Below, piece after piece: positions 1 through 6,348 of a DNA stretch of 7,335 bases. The notes beneath the pieces are model-generated. The model saw only the letters and a program-made list of their open reading frames with translations, made no database searches and was not told the DNA's origin. How positions within the stretch are numbered: position 1 is the stretch's first letter; each line of letters starts with the position of its first letter. The stretch is taken from assembly GCA_011390695.1 (NCBI GenBank), contig JAABRW010000007.1, positions 1 to 7,335 of the forward strand, given 5' to 3'. A program made the position numbers and the translations under genes. The stretch comes from Desulfotignum sp. GTDB lineage: Bacteria; Desulfobacterota; Desulfobacteria; Desulfobacterales; Desulfobacteraceae.

Positions 1-1
1 G

Positions 2-1582
2 GTGGTGGGCGACGGGTGCAAAATCCAGAACAATGTGTCGGTGTACAAGGGGGTGACCCTGGAGGCGGATGTGTTCTGCGGCCCGTCCATGGTGTTCACC
101 AATGTGTTCAACCCCAGGGCACACGTCCGGCGCATGGATGAGGTGCGGCCCACCCTTGTGAAAAAAGGGGCGTCTCTCGGGGCCAACTGCACCATTGTCT
201 GCGGGGTGACCATCGGCAGGTATGCCCTGGTGGGTGCCGGCGCAGTGGTGACAAAGGATGTGCCTGACCATGCCCTGGTGGTGGGGAATCCTGCCAGACT
301 CGCCGGGTGGATGTGTGAATGCGGGGAAAAGCTGGGTCAGGATATGGCCTGCCCTGTCTGCAAGAAACAATATCCCTGGCAGGCACCGGATAGGCCATCA
401 GATCAGGTACCCGGGCAGGATACTGTGACACCGGATTCCGAAGCGATGGCGTTTGTGGACCTGGCCGCCCAGCAGAAACATATTTATCCGCAGATCGTGC
501 AAGGCATCCAGAGGGTGCTTGCCCATGGCAAATATATCATGGGACCCGAGGTGAGAGAACTGGAAACCCGTCTGGCACAGTTTGCAAAGGTCAAGCATGC
601 TGTCACCTGCGCATCCGGCACCGATGCCCTGCTCATGGCGCTCATGGCCATGGACGTGGGGCCGGGGGATGCTGTGTTCACATCCAGTTTTACCTTTGTT
701 GCCACTGCTGAGGTGATCCGTTTGACCGGTGCCACCCCGGTATTTGTGGATATTGATCCGGATACCTTTAATCTGGGCACACAAAAACTGGCCCGGGCTG
801 TTGAGACCCTAAAGACCACCCGACCGGATCTAACACCCAAAGCTGTCATCCCGGTGGACCTTTTCGGCCTGCCCTGTGATTATGACGCGATCCAGGAAAT
901 TGCCCTGGCGCATGATCTTTTGGTTATTGAAGATGCAGCCCAGTCTTTTGGCGGTGTGTACAAGCAAAAAACAGCCGGCAGTCTGGGGCATGCAGGGTGC
1001 ACCTCTTTTTTTCCGGCAAAGCCTTTGGGGTGCTATGGAGACGGCGGGGCTGTGTTCACTGATGACGACACACTGGCCGGCATCCTCAGATCCATCCGGG
1101 TGCACGGCAAGGGGAAAGACAAATATGACAATATCCGGATCGGGATCAACGGCCGTCTGGACACCCTGCAGGCAGCCATTTTACTGCCCAAGCTGGAGAT
1201 CTTTCCCATGGAGCTGGAAAAACGAAACCAGGCGGCTGCAAATTATACCGGGCTGCTGTCCGGCAGCTCCCTGACTTTGCCCACCGTTCCCAAAGGATAT
1301 AAAAGCGCCTGGGCACAGTATTCCGTGCTTGCCAAAGATCAAGAAGTCCGCAGCAAACTCCAGGAACAGCTCAGGGAAAAAGGCGTGCCCACGGCAGTGT
1401 ATTATCCGGTGCCCCTGCATCTGCAGACCGCATTTGCCGATCTGGGATACAAGGATAGAGACCTGCCGGTATGCGAAGATTCCGCTTCCAGGATCTTCAG
1501 CCTGCCCATGCATCCCTATCTGACCTCCCGGGCACAGGAGAAAGTGGCCGACATCATAAACGCAACTATGCAGGCCCTTTAA
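2..1582 (+). CDS. Fused LbH acetyltransferase (WbpD-like) / DegT-family PLP aminotransferase (WbpE-like), 5' end outside window
   Basis: The frame is already open at the window edge, so the GTG at position 2 is almost certainly an internal valine. Visible residues 1-100 are hexapeptide-repeat left-handed beta-helix, ending in the family signature [11 protein letters not shown] and [11 protein letters not shown]; they resemble WbpD/WlbB UDP-aminosugar N-acetyltransferases. Residues 105-120 carry C105, C107, C117 and C120, a zinc-ribbon-like knuckle. After a roughly 25-residue hydrophilic linker, a full aminotransferase of about 378 residues starts near M149 (AFVDLAAQQ). It has the CASGTDAL phosphate-binding loop, the DAAQSFGG segment (D311 for the PLP ring nitrogen) and the Schiff-base lysine K340 in FFPAKPLG. 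By family knowledge such enzymes transaminate a 3- or 4-keto UDP-sugar, and the acyltransferase then acetylates the new amine, a route to di-N-acetylated sugars for LPS or glycans. The fusion would put both steps in one polypeptide. The exact sugar is inferred. It ends in TAA and is followed by a terminator. Confidence 0.9.
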   Translation: MVGDGCKIQNNVSVYKGVTLEADVFCGPSMVFTNVFNPRAHVRRMDEVRPTLVKKGASLGANCTIVCGVTIGRYALVGAGAVVTKDVPDHALVVGNPARLAGWMCECGEKLGQDMACPVCKKQYPWQAPDRPSDQVPGQDTVTPDSEAMAFVDLAAQQKHIYPQIVQGIQRVLAHGKYIMGPEVRELETRLAQFAKVKHAVTCASGTDALLMALMAMDVGPGDAVFTSSFTFVATAEVIRLTGATPVFVDIDPDTFNLGTQKLARAVETLKTTRPDLTPKAVIPVDLFGLPCDYDAIQEIALAHDLLVIEDAAQSFGGVYKQKTAGSLGHAGCTSFFPAKPLGCYGDGGAVFTDDDTLAGILRSIRVHGKGKDKYDNIRIGINGRLDTLQAAILLPKLEIFPMELEKRNQAAANYTGLLSGSSLTLPTVPKGYKSAWAQYSVLAKDQEVRSKLQEQLREKGVPTAVYYPVPLHLQTAFADLGYKDRDLPVCEDSASRIFSLPMHPYLTSRAQEKVADIINATMQAL

Positions 1583-1639
1583 TGGGTGCCCCCTACAAAG
1601 CCTGAACGCAACTATAAAGGTCTGACCCCATACAAAGCC
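1559..1639 (+). repeat. Imperfect tandem duplication spanning the aminotransferase stop codon
   Basis: AACGCAACTAT occurs at 1559-1569 (last codons of the gene) and again at 1605-1615. TACAAAGCC occurs at 1594-1602 and again at 1631-1639. The two copies run in the same order but are offset by 46 and 37 bases, so the second copy is diverged or carries a small deletion. The stop codon lies inside the first copy. Confidence 0.6.
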
Positions 1640-1656
1640 CACGGGATAAAATTCAT

Positions 1657-1707
1657 CCCAAAAAAAAATCCCGATAAGGTTACTTATCGGGATTTGTTTT
1701 TTTGGGG
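1657..1707 (+). terminator. Strong hairpin terminator, probably bidirectional
   Basis: The arms AATCCCGATAAG (1667-1678) and CTTATCGGGATT (1683-1694) are perfectly complementary around a GTTA loop. They are flanked by an A-run on the left and a T-run on the right, and the stem can extend through these to CCC (1657-1659) and GGG (1704-1706). It lies 75 bases after the aminotransferase stop. The A-run/T-run symmetry would let it stop transcription from either side. Confidence 0.9.
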
Positions 1708-1710
1708 CAA

Positions 1711-2000
1711 CATAGTGGAATAGGACGGAAGTTACAGCCAAACTCAGCCGCCATCCGGCCTTTCGTATATTCCCCAGGAAAAAAAGTGATATTTAACTAA
1801 TTAAATTAAATAGAAACAATGCCCGTGAAATAAAATCATTCATACTTGTGTTATGGTAAAATAAAATCAAATAATCCCAATAATATCAATAGCATCAAAC
1901 AACTTTTGTACTAATTGGCACACAATATGAAAGGATCATGTTTAAATAGATAATCATTGCCGGCATTATCCGGCCAAAAGAGTTGACATGCAACAAAAAA
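1711..2000 (+). promoter_or_regulatory. AT-rich gene-free leader of the RTX gene
   Basis: About 300 bases without a credible gene. The stretch from 1780 to 1950 is clearly richer in A/T than the flanking genes and should hold the promoter of the RTX gene, but I cannot assign convincing -35/-10 boxes. A TTGGCACA at 1915-1922 resembles the -24 element of a sigma-54 promoter, but the expected GC of the -12 element is not at the right spacing. A short inverted repeat, GCCGG (1959-1963) and CCGGC (1970-1974), lies about 40 bases before the start codon and could be an operator or leader hairpin. Confidence 0.35.
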
Positions 2001-2005
2001 AGGAG
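2001..2005 (+). promoter_or_regulatory. Ribosome binding site deciding the RTX gene start
   Basis: AGGAG lies seven bases before the ATG at 2013. The TTG at 1983 is upstream of this site and the ATG at 2007 directly abuts it, so both are poor starts. This fixes the N-terminus as MAKPIWAGKG. Confidence 0.8.
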
Positions 2006-2012
2006 AATGAAG

Positions 2013-2984
2013 ATGGCGAAACCAATTTGGGCCGGCAAAGGTAGAAACGAAGGAAAGGATGGAAACGAAGGAAAAGAAAAATTTAATTCTGCATTGGATC
2101 GTTCATGGGAAGTTTCCTTGAATGATGAAAACGAAACAGACTTTGTTAACCAAGGTGGTGTGGAGGAAGTAGAATTCACTGACAGTAACGACTTTTTTTA
2201 CCTGGCTGCCGAACAGGACTGGGATTATTATTGGAAAGCTGGTGATGAGATCGATGAGATCATTGTAGAACCTATAGAAGACGAAGTCGTTCTCTCTAAA
2301 GTGCCTACAATAGACGGATTGGGCGGCGCCGACCAGCTCATCCTGAGCGAAGAGGCGATGATTCATGACGGTTTCTTTGGAGGCATCCAGAACATAACAG
2401 TGTTGAAGCTGTTTGACGGGAAGGGTGTGGATGATGATTACGAATTTGTAGGAAGTCAGGTCACTCTGGGAGACGCTGCCCAGTCAGCCGGCATCCGGGA
2501 AGTCACAGGCGGTCCTGGTGATGACGTGATCGATTTCAGCGGATATGAACTTGAATATGAACTAAATGATGACATGGAAGAGGTCGCGATCCCCCTGGAA
2601 ATCATCATCAAAGGTGGGGCTGGTGCGGATGAAATGACTGCAAGCGCCGGAAATGACACCTTTATCTGGAAAGCCGGTGATATGGAAGGCACCAATGGCG
2701 ATCATGCCGGGTTCGAAATTGATGGATATGAAGGCAACTTATTCGATATGATAACAGATTTCAGCACATCCGGAGAAGATGTGCTGGATATCTCTGAATT
2801 GGATGTTTACGGCTGGAAGGCGATTGAAAGTGAAGACGACACCATAATTCAGGTTGCTATGGCACAAAACAATACTGGAACTGAATCAGAACCAATTTAT
2901 GAACCTGCCGACTACGTTGACCTCGTTCTGCTGGTTGGCGTGGACTATGACACTCAGTTCGACTCCGGCGTAGTCATATCTTAG
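2013..2984 (+). CDS. Small acidic RTX-type protein with type I secretion C-terminal domain
   Basis: The 323-residue protein is strongly acidic, has no Sec signal peptide and no membrane segment. The N-terminus is a hydrophilic Gly/Asn/Glu/Lys stretch containing the repeated GNEGK-like unit (residues about 9-22). A middle region of about 140 residues is rich in Asp, Glu and aromatic residues and matches nothing I know. From residue 166 come glycine/aspartate Ca-binding motifs: GGPGDDVIDFSG (166-177) and GGAGADEM (from 201). The C-terminal block follows the pattern of the type I secretion target domain found in large adhesins: GNDTFIW (213-219), DMITDF (245-250) and DVLDISELD, ending in a short hydrophobic tail VVIS. 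By family knowledge such proteins leave the cell unfolded through an ABC/MFP/TolC channel and fold on binding Ca2+. Typical relatives are far longer repeat adhesins or enzymes. No transporter gene is in the window, so it may borrow one encoded elsewhere. It is a single-gene unit between two terminators. The middle region's function is unknown. Confidence 0.85.
   Translation: MAKPIWAGKGRNEGKDGNEGKEKFNSALDRSWEVSLNDENETDFVNQGGVEEVEFTDSNDFFYLAAEQDWDYYWKAGDEIDEIIVEPIEDEVVLSKVPTIDGLGGADQLILSEEAMIHDGFFGGIQNITVLKLFDGKGVDDDYEFVGSQVTLGDAAQSAGIREVTGGPGDDVIDFSGYELEYELNDDMEEVAIPLEIIIKGGAGADEMTASAGNDTFIWKAGDMEGTNGDHAGFEIDGYEGNLFDMITDFSTSGEDVLDISELDVYGWKAIESEDDTIIQVAMAQNNTGTESEPIYEPADYVDLVLLVGVDYDTQFDSGVVIS
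2044..2074 (+). repeat. Short in-frame tandem repeat in the RTX gene N-terminus
   Basis: GAAACGAAGGAAA occurs at 2044-2056 and at 2062-2074, an 18-base period equal to six codons. It encodes the repeated N-E-G-K motif at the start of the protein. The in-frame period points to recent duplication or to variable repeat number. Confidence 0.7.
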
Positions 2985-2985
2985 G

Positions 2986-3291
2986 CTAACACAGATCAAC
3001 CCAAAGTTCCACAATCCCATAACTCTCCGGCCCGCCGCTCTGAACAGTGTGGCGGGCCTTTTTTGCACTGTCTCTGAAAGCGTTTGCACCGTTCTTTGTT
3101 GTGACACTTGCCCAATAATGATCCCCTAAAGCCGTGGATTCAAAGTCCTGATAGTCTATACAGTGGGCTGCTGTCAGGATGAAACCACCTTTAACCAAGA
3201 ATCCTTGGCCATCTTCATTAACTGTCACAATAGATTCTTTCAAAACAACCTCCTGAATAATGGGCGGAACGAAGGCCATCTGGTGTATCAC
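2986..3291 (-). pseudogene. 3'-truncated trypsin-like (S1-type) serine protease
   Basis: The frame starts at a GTG (3291-3289) with GAAGG six bases upstream. Residues 28-44 read GQGFLVKGGFILTAAHC: the oxidised-core beta-strands plus the catalytic-histidine motif TAAHC (H43) of chymotrypsin-fold peptidases. Homology continues to about residue 72 (DHYWASVTTKNG). After that (below about 3077) the reading becomes unrelated and runs through the terminator of the neighbouring RTX gene until a stop at 2986. The catalytic Asp and Ser, normally about 50 and 130 residues further on, are missing, so no active protease can be made. It has no signal peptide, so the ancestral enzyme was probably cytoplasmic. 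The PH-like gene ends 24 bases upstream on the same strand, suggesting a former two-gene operon. Confidence 0.7.
3029..3064 (+). terminator. Rho-independent terminator of the RTX gene
   Basis: Perfect eight-base GC stem GGCCCGCC (3029-3036) and GGCGGGCC (3051-3058), with a 14-base loop, followed directly by six T. It lies 45 bases after the RTX stop codon. The truncated protease frame on the other strand runs into this element, so it marks the edge of a rearrangement. Confidence 0.9.
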
Positions 3292-3315
3292 TGCAACCTT
3301 CTACTTTCCGGCCCG

Positions 3316-3720
3316 TTAAATATCAAGCCGCCATATGTAAAGCCGGCTTCTATAGCAGTGTCCACCCTGTGCTGCCTGCCCCGCATCAGCCGGAGTGCCA
3401 TTTTGCACACCAAGCGACAATAGAGCATCTTGAAACTGGAGAGCCTTGTCTGTCCTGAAACGATACTCAATTAAGCCTTGCCATCCATCACGGAAAACAG
3501 AAGACTCAAAAGAGACAGACAGTTTTTGCTGGTCAGTAGCATCCACGAAAAGTTTAGACAGCCTGGGGTCCTCCACAGAGATGTTGATCTGGCGTTTCCA
3601 ATATGTGTAGCAGATTATGCGCTTCCCGGTTATTACAAGACATCCTGAAAAACCCTCTTTGCGGTGCACATATCGCTTCCCAGGGCCTTTAACTTTTCTG
3701 GCCATGAACCATCCAGCCAT
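3316..3720 (-). CDS. Hypothetical protein with PH-like fold, possibly decayed
   Basis: 134 residues from the ATG at 3720, with no signal peptide or membrane segment. The core (about residues 24-103) has alternating beta-strand character (GCLVITGKRIICYTYWKR, INISVEDPRL, KLSVSFES, GLIEYRF) and ends in an amphipathic helix (DKALQFQDALLSLG). This order, and the strand LVITGKRIICYTY, resemble bacterial PH domains; that assignment is by pattern only. The last 30 residues look unstructured. Reading in frame upstream of the ATG gives a plausible continuation, LRPILEE-stop-GIILSDEG, broken by one TAG at 3745-3747. The real start may therefore have lain further up and been lost to a nonsense change and to the junction near 3775. 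The gene may still be translated from 3720, or may be a relic like its neighbours. Confidence 0.5.
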   Translation of the reverse strand: MAGWFMARKVKGPGKRYVHRKEGFSGCLVITGKRIICYTYWKRQINISVEDPRLSKLFVDATDQQKLSVSFESSVFRDGWQGLIEYRFRTDKALQFQDALLSLGVQNGTPADAGQAAQGGHCYRSRLYIWRLDI

Positions 3721-3773
3721 GCCTTCATCAGAAAGAATAATGCCCTATTCTTCCAGAATCGGCCGTAATTTCC

Positions 3774-3965
3774 TGGGTATGGATCAGTATCCGGGATCTG
3801 TTCATGAAAAGCCCTGTTACACGGGATCTGGTCAAAAACGGCTCGGTAAAAGTTGTCGGTGCCATTTATGATGTGGGTACCGGGAAAATACACTGGCTGC
3901 AGCGATATCTATACCGCCAATTACCTATACTGAACTTCAGAACACAGAATATTACATACTGTTAA
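3774..3965 (+). pseudogene. C-terminal fragment of a beta-carbonic anhydrase
   Basis: In the frame of position 3774 the DNA reads WVWISIRDLFMKSP, VTRDLVKNG and VKVVGAIYDVGTGKIHWL (to about 3899). This matches the closing helix and last beta-strand of bacterial beta-class carbonic anhydrases, where a segment like SPxxRxLVxxGxxKVVGAxYDxxTGKxxWL precedes the C-terminus. The zinc ligands (Cys, His, Cys) and the Asp/Arg dyad lie in the missing N-terminal three quarters, so the fragment cannot be catalytic. Upstream of 3774 the frame is unrelated, with a stop at 3738. It sits head to head with the PH-like gene on the other strand, so the two share a rearrangement junction near 3775. After 3900 the tail to TAA (3963-3965) shows no family similarity. 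Confidence 0.65.
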
Positions 3966-3974
3966 CCTGTTAAG

Positions 3975-4006
3975 GGCATTTGTTAAGTTAACGATTAACA
4001 GATGCC
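3975..4006. repeat. Inverted repeat (12-base arms) upstream of the periplasmic/outer-membrane operon
   Basis: GGCATTTGTTAA (3975-3986) and TTAACAGATGCC (3995-4006) pair with a single mismatch (G-U in RNA) around an eight-base loop. The loop itself contains the palindrome GTTAAC, and another GTTAAC lies at 3961-3966. There is no T-run, so an operator or transcription-factor site is more likely than a terminator. It lies about 215 bases before the first gene of the operon. Confidence 0.6.
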
Positions 4007-4120
4007 GGTAACATCTCCCCAATGCCGGTTATGAATTTTACAGCATCTGATCTGCCTGATGCGGCGCAATCGGGCTTCCTGCCTGTTTCTTATAAAAAAA
4101 ACATGCCCCTGCCGGTTATG
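4003..4120 (+). repeat. Short direct repeats TGCCGGTTATG in the operon leader
   Basis: TGCCGGTTATG is present at 4023-4033 and again at 4110-4120, and a shorter relative, TGCCGGTAACA, at 4003-4013. The rest of the leader up to 4221 shows no strong gene. A 67-codon open frame (4022-4225) is present but has biased, low-complexity composition and a poor ribosome site. The copies could be regulator sites or chance. Confidence 0.35.
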
Positions 4121-4221
4121 CCTGACAATCCGGCAAAAAAGGGTAAAAAAAATGGCATGATGATTGCAGAATCCCATTCGGGGTATGTGTTAAACGAAAA
4201 CAGGAAAAAAAGGAGAAGACC

Positions 4222-4569
4222 ATGATGCGTAAAATGATTTTTTGTGTGCTGACAATGTTTTTCATTGTCATGACAACCGGTACTGGTGTCGCTGATGAGC
4301 CCAATGGAAACGACAGAAAAGGCAAGTATACCTATAAAAAGGTTTATAAATCCTGTGCCCAGAGAGGTGAAGTAGCGTCGTCAATACCGCATTTAAGTCC
4401 CAGCAGCAAAACAATGGCCCAGTGGGAACGCGTGTTTGAAAAACAGGATTTTGAGGAATTCAACTGCAGCCAGGAGTGGTCCCAATTGTCTGATAAAGAT
4501 ATAGCAGACATATATGCCTATCTGTACAAACATGCGGCAGATTCCCCCACACCGGCCAAATGCAAATAA
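4222..4569 (+). CDS. Periplasmic cytochrome-c-family-like protein lacking a heme-binding CxxCH
   Basis: 115 residues. AGGAG lies six bases before the ATG at 4222 (a second ATG follows at once). The N-terminus is a Sec signal peptide: basic MMRKM, a hydrophobic core to about residue 19, and likely cleavage after A24. The mature part has the layout of small monoheme cytochromes of deltaproteobacteria: GKYTYKKVYKSC, then PHLSPSSKTMAQWERVF, then LSDKDIADIYAYLYKHAADSPTPAKCK. Where CxxCH is expected there is K-S-C45-A-Q-R-G-E, with one cysteine and no histidine. Three cysteines remain in the mature chain (C45, C82, C114), so a disulfide is possible. It lies 22 bases before the DUF3373-type barrel gene in the same direction, an evident operon, which suggests a periplasmic partner of that barrel. 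A redox role is not supported without heme; a structural or substrate-binding role is inferred. Confidence 0.7.
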   Translation: MMRKMIFCVLTMFFIVMTTGTGVADEPNGNDRKGKYTYKKVYKSCAQRGEVASSIPHLSPSSKTMAQWERVFEKQDFEEFNCSQEWSQLSDKDIADIYAYLYKHAADSPTPAKCK

Positions 4570-4591
4570 AACTCTGAAAAGGAGATAGGTG

Positions 4592-6286
4592 ATGAAAAAA
4601 GGATTGGCGGTTTTATTTGCATTTTTCTTCATGACGGTGTTCTCAGTCCCCGGTATTTTTGCAGCTGATGATGTACAGATGCTGAAAGAGCAGCTGGAGA
4701 GCATGAATGAGAACATGAAAAAGCTGGAGGAAAAGATAAGCGAACTTGAAAAAGAGAAAATTGAAGAAACCGAAGAGGTTGAATACATCAGTGACCGACT
4801 GGACAAAGCGGAACTTCACACCGCCACCGACAGGATCTCTCTTGGCATTGAGCTGCGCTCCCGGGCCGATACCCTGCATTATGACGACATGCAGGCAGCC
4901 CCGGCAGCTCTTGTAAACGGATTTTTTACCCCGTATGCTTCAGGCGGATTCAACAACGCCACATTGGCTCAGATTCAGCAGCGCATTCAGAATATGTCCA
5001 TGGCAGGCATGATTCCCCCGACTGATGAATTTGATGCAGACAATAATGTTATCCTGACCAATAAATTTTATCTGAACATGCATGCCAATGTGAACCAGCA
5101 TTTGAATTTTTCCGGCAGGCTGGCTGCATACAAAGTTTTTGGAGACTCATCAGGGGTCAAATTCAATCAGGGAAATCTTGGGGATGTCACCATGGACGGC
5201 AACACATCATCCCTGCCCCATGGTGACACCATCCGCCTGGAACGGGCTTACTTTGTCTACAGCAACTACCTGAAAAACATACCGGTCAGTTTCTCTTTAG
5301 GGCGGCGGCCCTCCACGTATGGACCGCCCCTGGAATATGCCAACTACAGCCTTGAAGCTGGTTCCCCACTGGGTACCATTATCAACTGGCAGTTTGACGG
5401 TGCCTCCCTTAATTTTGGTCTTGAAGAGGTCACAGGCATATACGGGGCAGCATTGAAGTTCTGCTACGGGGTGGGATTCGAAGGAGACTGGGGCAATTCC
5501 TATTCCCTGCAGGAAAGCCAGGCAGATGTTGACGATGTGCATATGTTTGGCTTTATAGCCACCCTGTTTGATGACGACAGCACCAGTGCCGTGTTAAATT
5601 ATGCCCATGCATGGGATATTACCGACGGGTTCACAGGCCTGACGGTGATGCCGTTTACTGCTGCGAAAGATCCATCAACCGGCCTGTATACATTTGAACA
5701 AAACTATGGTGGTTATATCAGCCGAATGCAGCCCACCTCGGACATCGGAGACTGGGATGCCGCATCCCTGCTGTTAAGAAAGAATCTGTATGAAACCTTT
5801 GAAAAAGATATTGATCTGTTTCTGGCCCTGTCCTGGAGCCATACGTCTCCGTCAAGGGTGTCTGCCAACCCATTTTACGAAATAATGGGCCAGGGGCTGC
5901 TCAGTTCCAATGGCAATCTTGAAAGCCATGACGGATACAGCCTTTATGCAGGGATTGTATTTCCCATGCCCTTTGACGGGCGACTGGGTCTTGAATACAA
6001 TTGGGGATCCGAATACTGGTTCAATTTTACCGGGGCAGAAGATTCCTTAGTGGGAAGCAAGCTGGCCACCAGGGGCAGCGTCTATGAGGGATACTATATT
6101 CAGCCGATTTTTGGCGAAAACTTTTTTGTTAAAGTGGGATCCAGATACTATGATTACAAATACACCGGCAGTGGCAATCCCTTAGGGGCGCCTGAAAAAA
6201 TATCAGAGCTGAATGCCTTGAATGCCTTTTTTCCTGTAGCAGATAAAGTATGGGATGGATATATATCAGCCACCATTAGATTCTGA
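4592..6286 (+). CDS. DUF3373-type outer-membrane beta-barrel (porin-like) protein
   Basis: 564 residues from the ATG at 4592, chosen because AAAGGAG ends eight bases upstream; the adjoining GTG at 4589 is less well placed. A Sec signal peptide (MKKG, then a hydrophobic core to about 23, cleavage near A24) is followed by a heptad-patterned coiled coil (about residues 28-70, Leu/Glu/Lys-rich), as in trimeric porins with periplasmic N-terminal helices. The rest alternates polar and aromatic residues in strands (SFSLGRRPSTYGPPLEY, GASLNFGLEEVTGIYG, FFVKVGSRYYDYKYTG) and ends in ATIRF, whose terminal Phe is the classic outer-membrane insertion signal. The overall pattern matches the DUF3373 family of Geobacter and sulfate reducers, found next to cytochrome-type genes. 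The transported molecule is unknown. The upstream partner is the small periplasmic protein. A palindrome follows the stop and could end or stabilise the transcript. Confidence 0.8.
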   Translation: MKKGLAVLFAFFFMTVFSVPGIFAADDVQMLKEQLESMNENMKKLEEKISELEKEKIEETEEVEYISDRLDKAELHTATDRISLGIELRSRADTLHYDDMQAAPAALVNGFFTPYASGGFNNATLAQIQQRIQNMSMAGMIPPTDEFDADNNVILTNKFYLNMHANVNQHLNFSGRLAAYKVFGDSSGVKFNQGNLGDVTMDGNTSSLPHGDTIRLERAYFVYSNYLKNIPVSFSLGRRPSTYGPPLEYANYSLEAGSPLGTIINWQFDGASLNFGLEEVTGIYGAALKFCYGVGFEGDWGNSYSLQESQADVDDVHMFGFIATLFDDDSTSAVLNYAHAWDITDGFTGLTVMPFTAAKDPSTGLYTFEQNYGGYISRMQPTSDIGDWDAASLLLRKNLYETFEKDIDLFLALSWSHTSPSRVSANPFYEIMGQGLLSSNGNLESHDGYSLYAGIVFPMPFDGRLGLEYNWGSEYWFNFTGAEDSLVGSKLATRGSVYEGYYIQPIFGENFFVKVGSRYYDYKYTGSGNPLGAPEKISELNALNAFFPVADKVWDGYISATIRF

Positions 6287-6296
6287 TTTTTTAAAC

Positions 6297-6346
6297 CACG
6301 AAGATCACGAAGAGCTCGAAGGAAGGGCTTCTTCGTGATTTTCGTG
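6297..6346. repeat. CACGAAGAT-type palindromic intergenic repeat
   Basis: The left arm CACGAAGATCACGAAGAGC (6297-6315) pairs with the right arm at 6327-6346, read in reverse complement as CACGAAAATCACGAAGAAGC, with one mismatch and one bulge. Each arm holds two tandem copies of a nine-base CACGAAGAx unit. Such CACGAAGA/TTCGTG hairpins are scattered between genes in many deltaproteobacteria and other phyla. Its position 10 bases after the barrel stop suggests a role in transcript termination or 3' end protection. Confidence 0.8.
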
Positions 6347-6348
6347 CG

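Noticed and set aside
1181..1741. Long - strand frame opposite the aminotransferase gene and through its terminator
   Set aside because: It is antisense to a clearly coding, domain-complete region and runs across the terminator hairpin; no domain is seen.
1711..1790. Possible riboswitch (cyclic di-GMP type) ahead of the RTX gene
   Set aside because: The conserved core elements and paired stems of that class could not be found in the stretch.
1915..1930. Possible sigma-54 promoter (TTGGCACA)
   Set aside because: The -12 GC element is missing at the required spacing of ten bases after GG.
1983..1988. Perfect -35-like TTGACA before the RTX gene
   Set aside because: It lies only 25 bases before the start codon. 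A matching -10 would fall on or after the ribosome site, and no TATAAT-like box is there.
3633..3893. 86-codon - strand frame opposite the carbonic anhydrase fragment
   Set aside because: It overlaps both the PH-like gene and the carbonic anhydrase relic in a different frame and shows no domain, so it is a shadow frame.
4022..4225. 67-codon open frame overlapping the next gene start by ATGA
   Set aside because: Composition is low-complexity (Lys/Pro/Met-rich), the ribosome site is weak and no domain is recognisable. The AGGAG that supports the next start is ample explanation for that part of the sequence. A leader peptide cannot be excluded.
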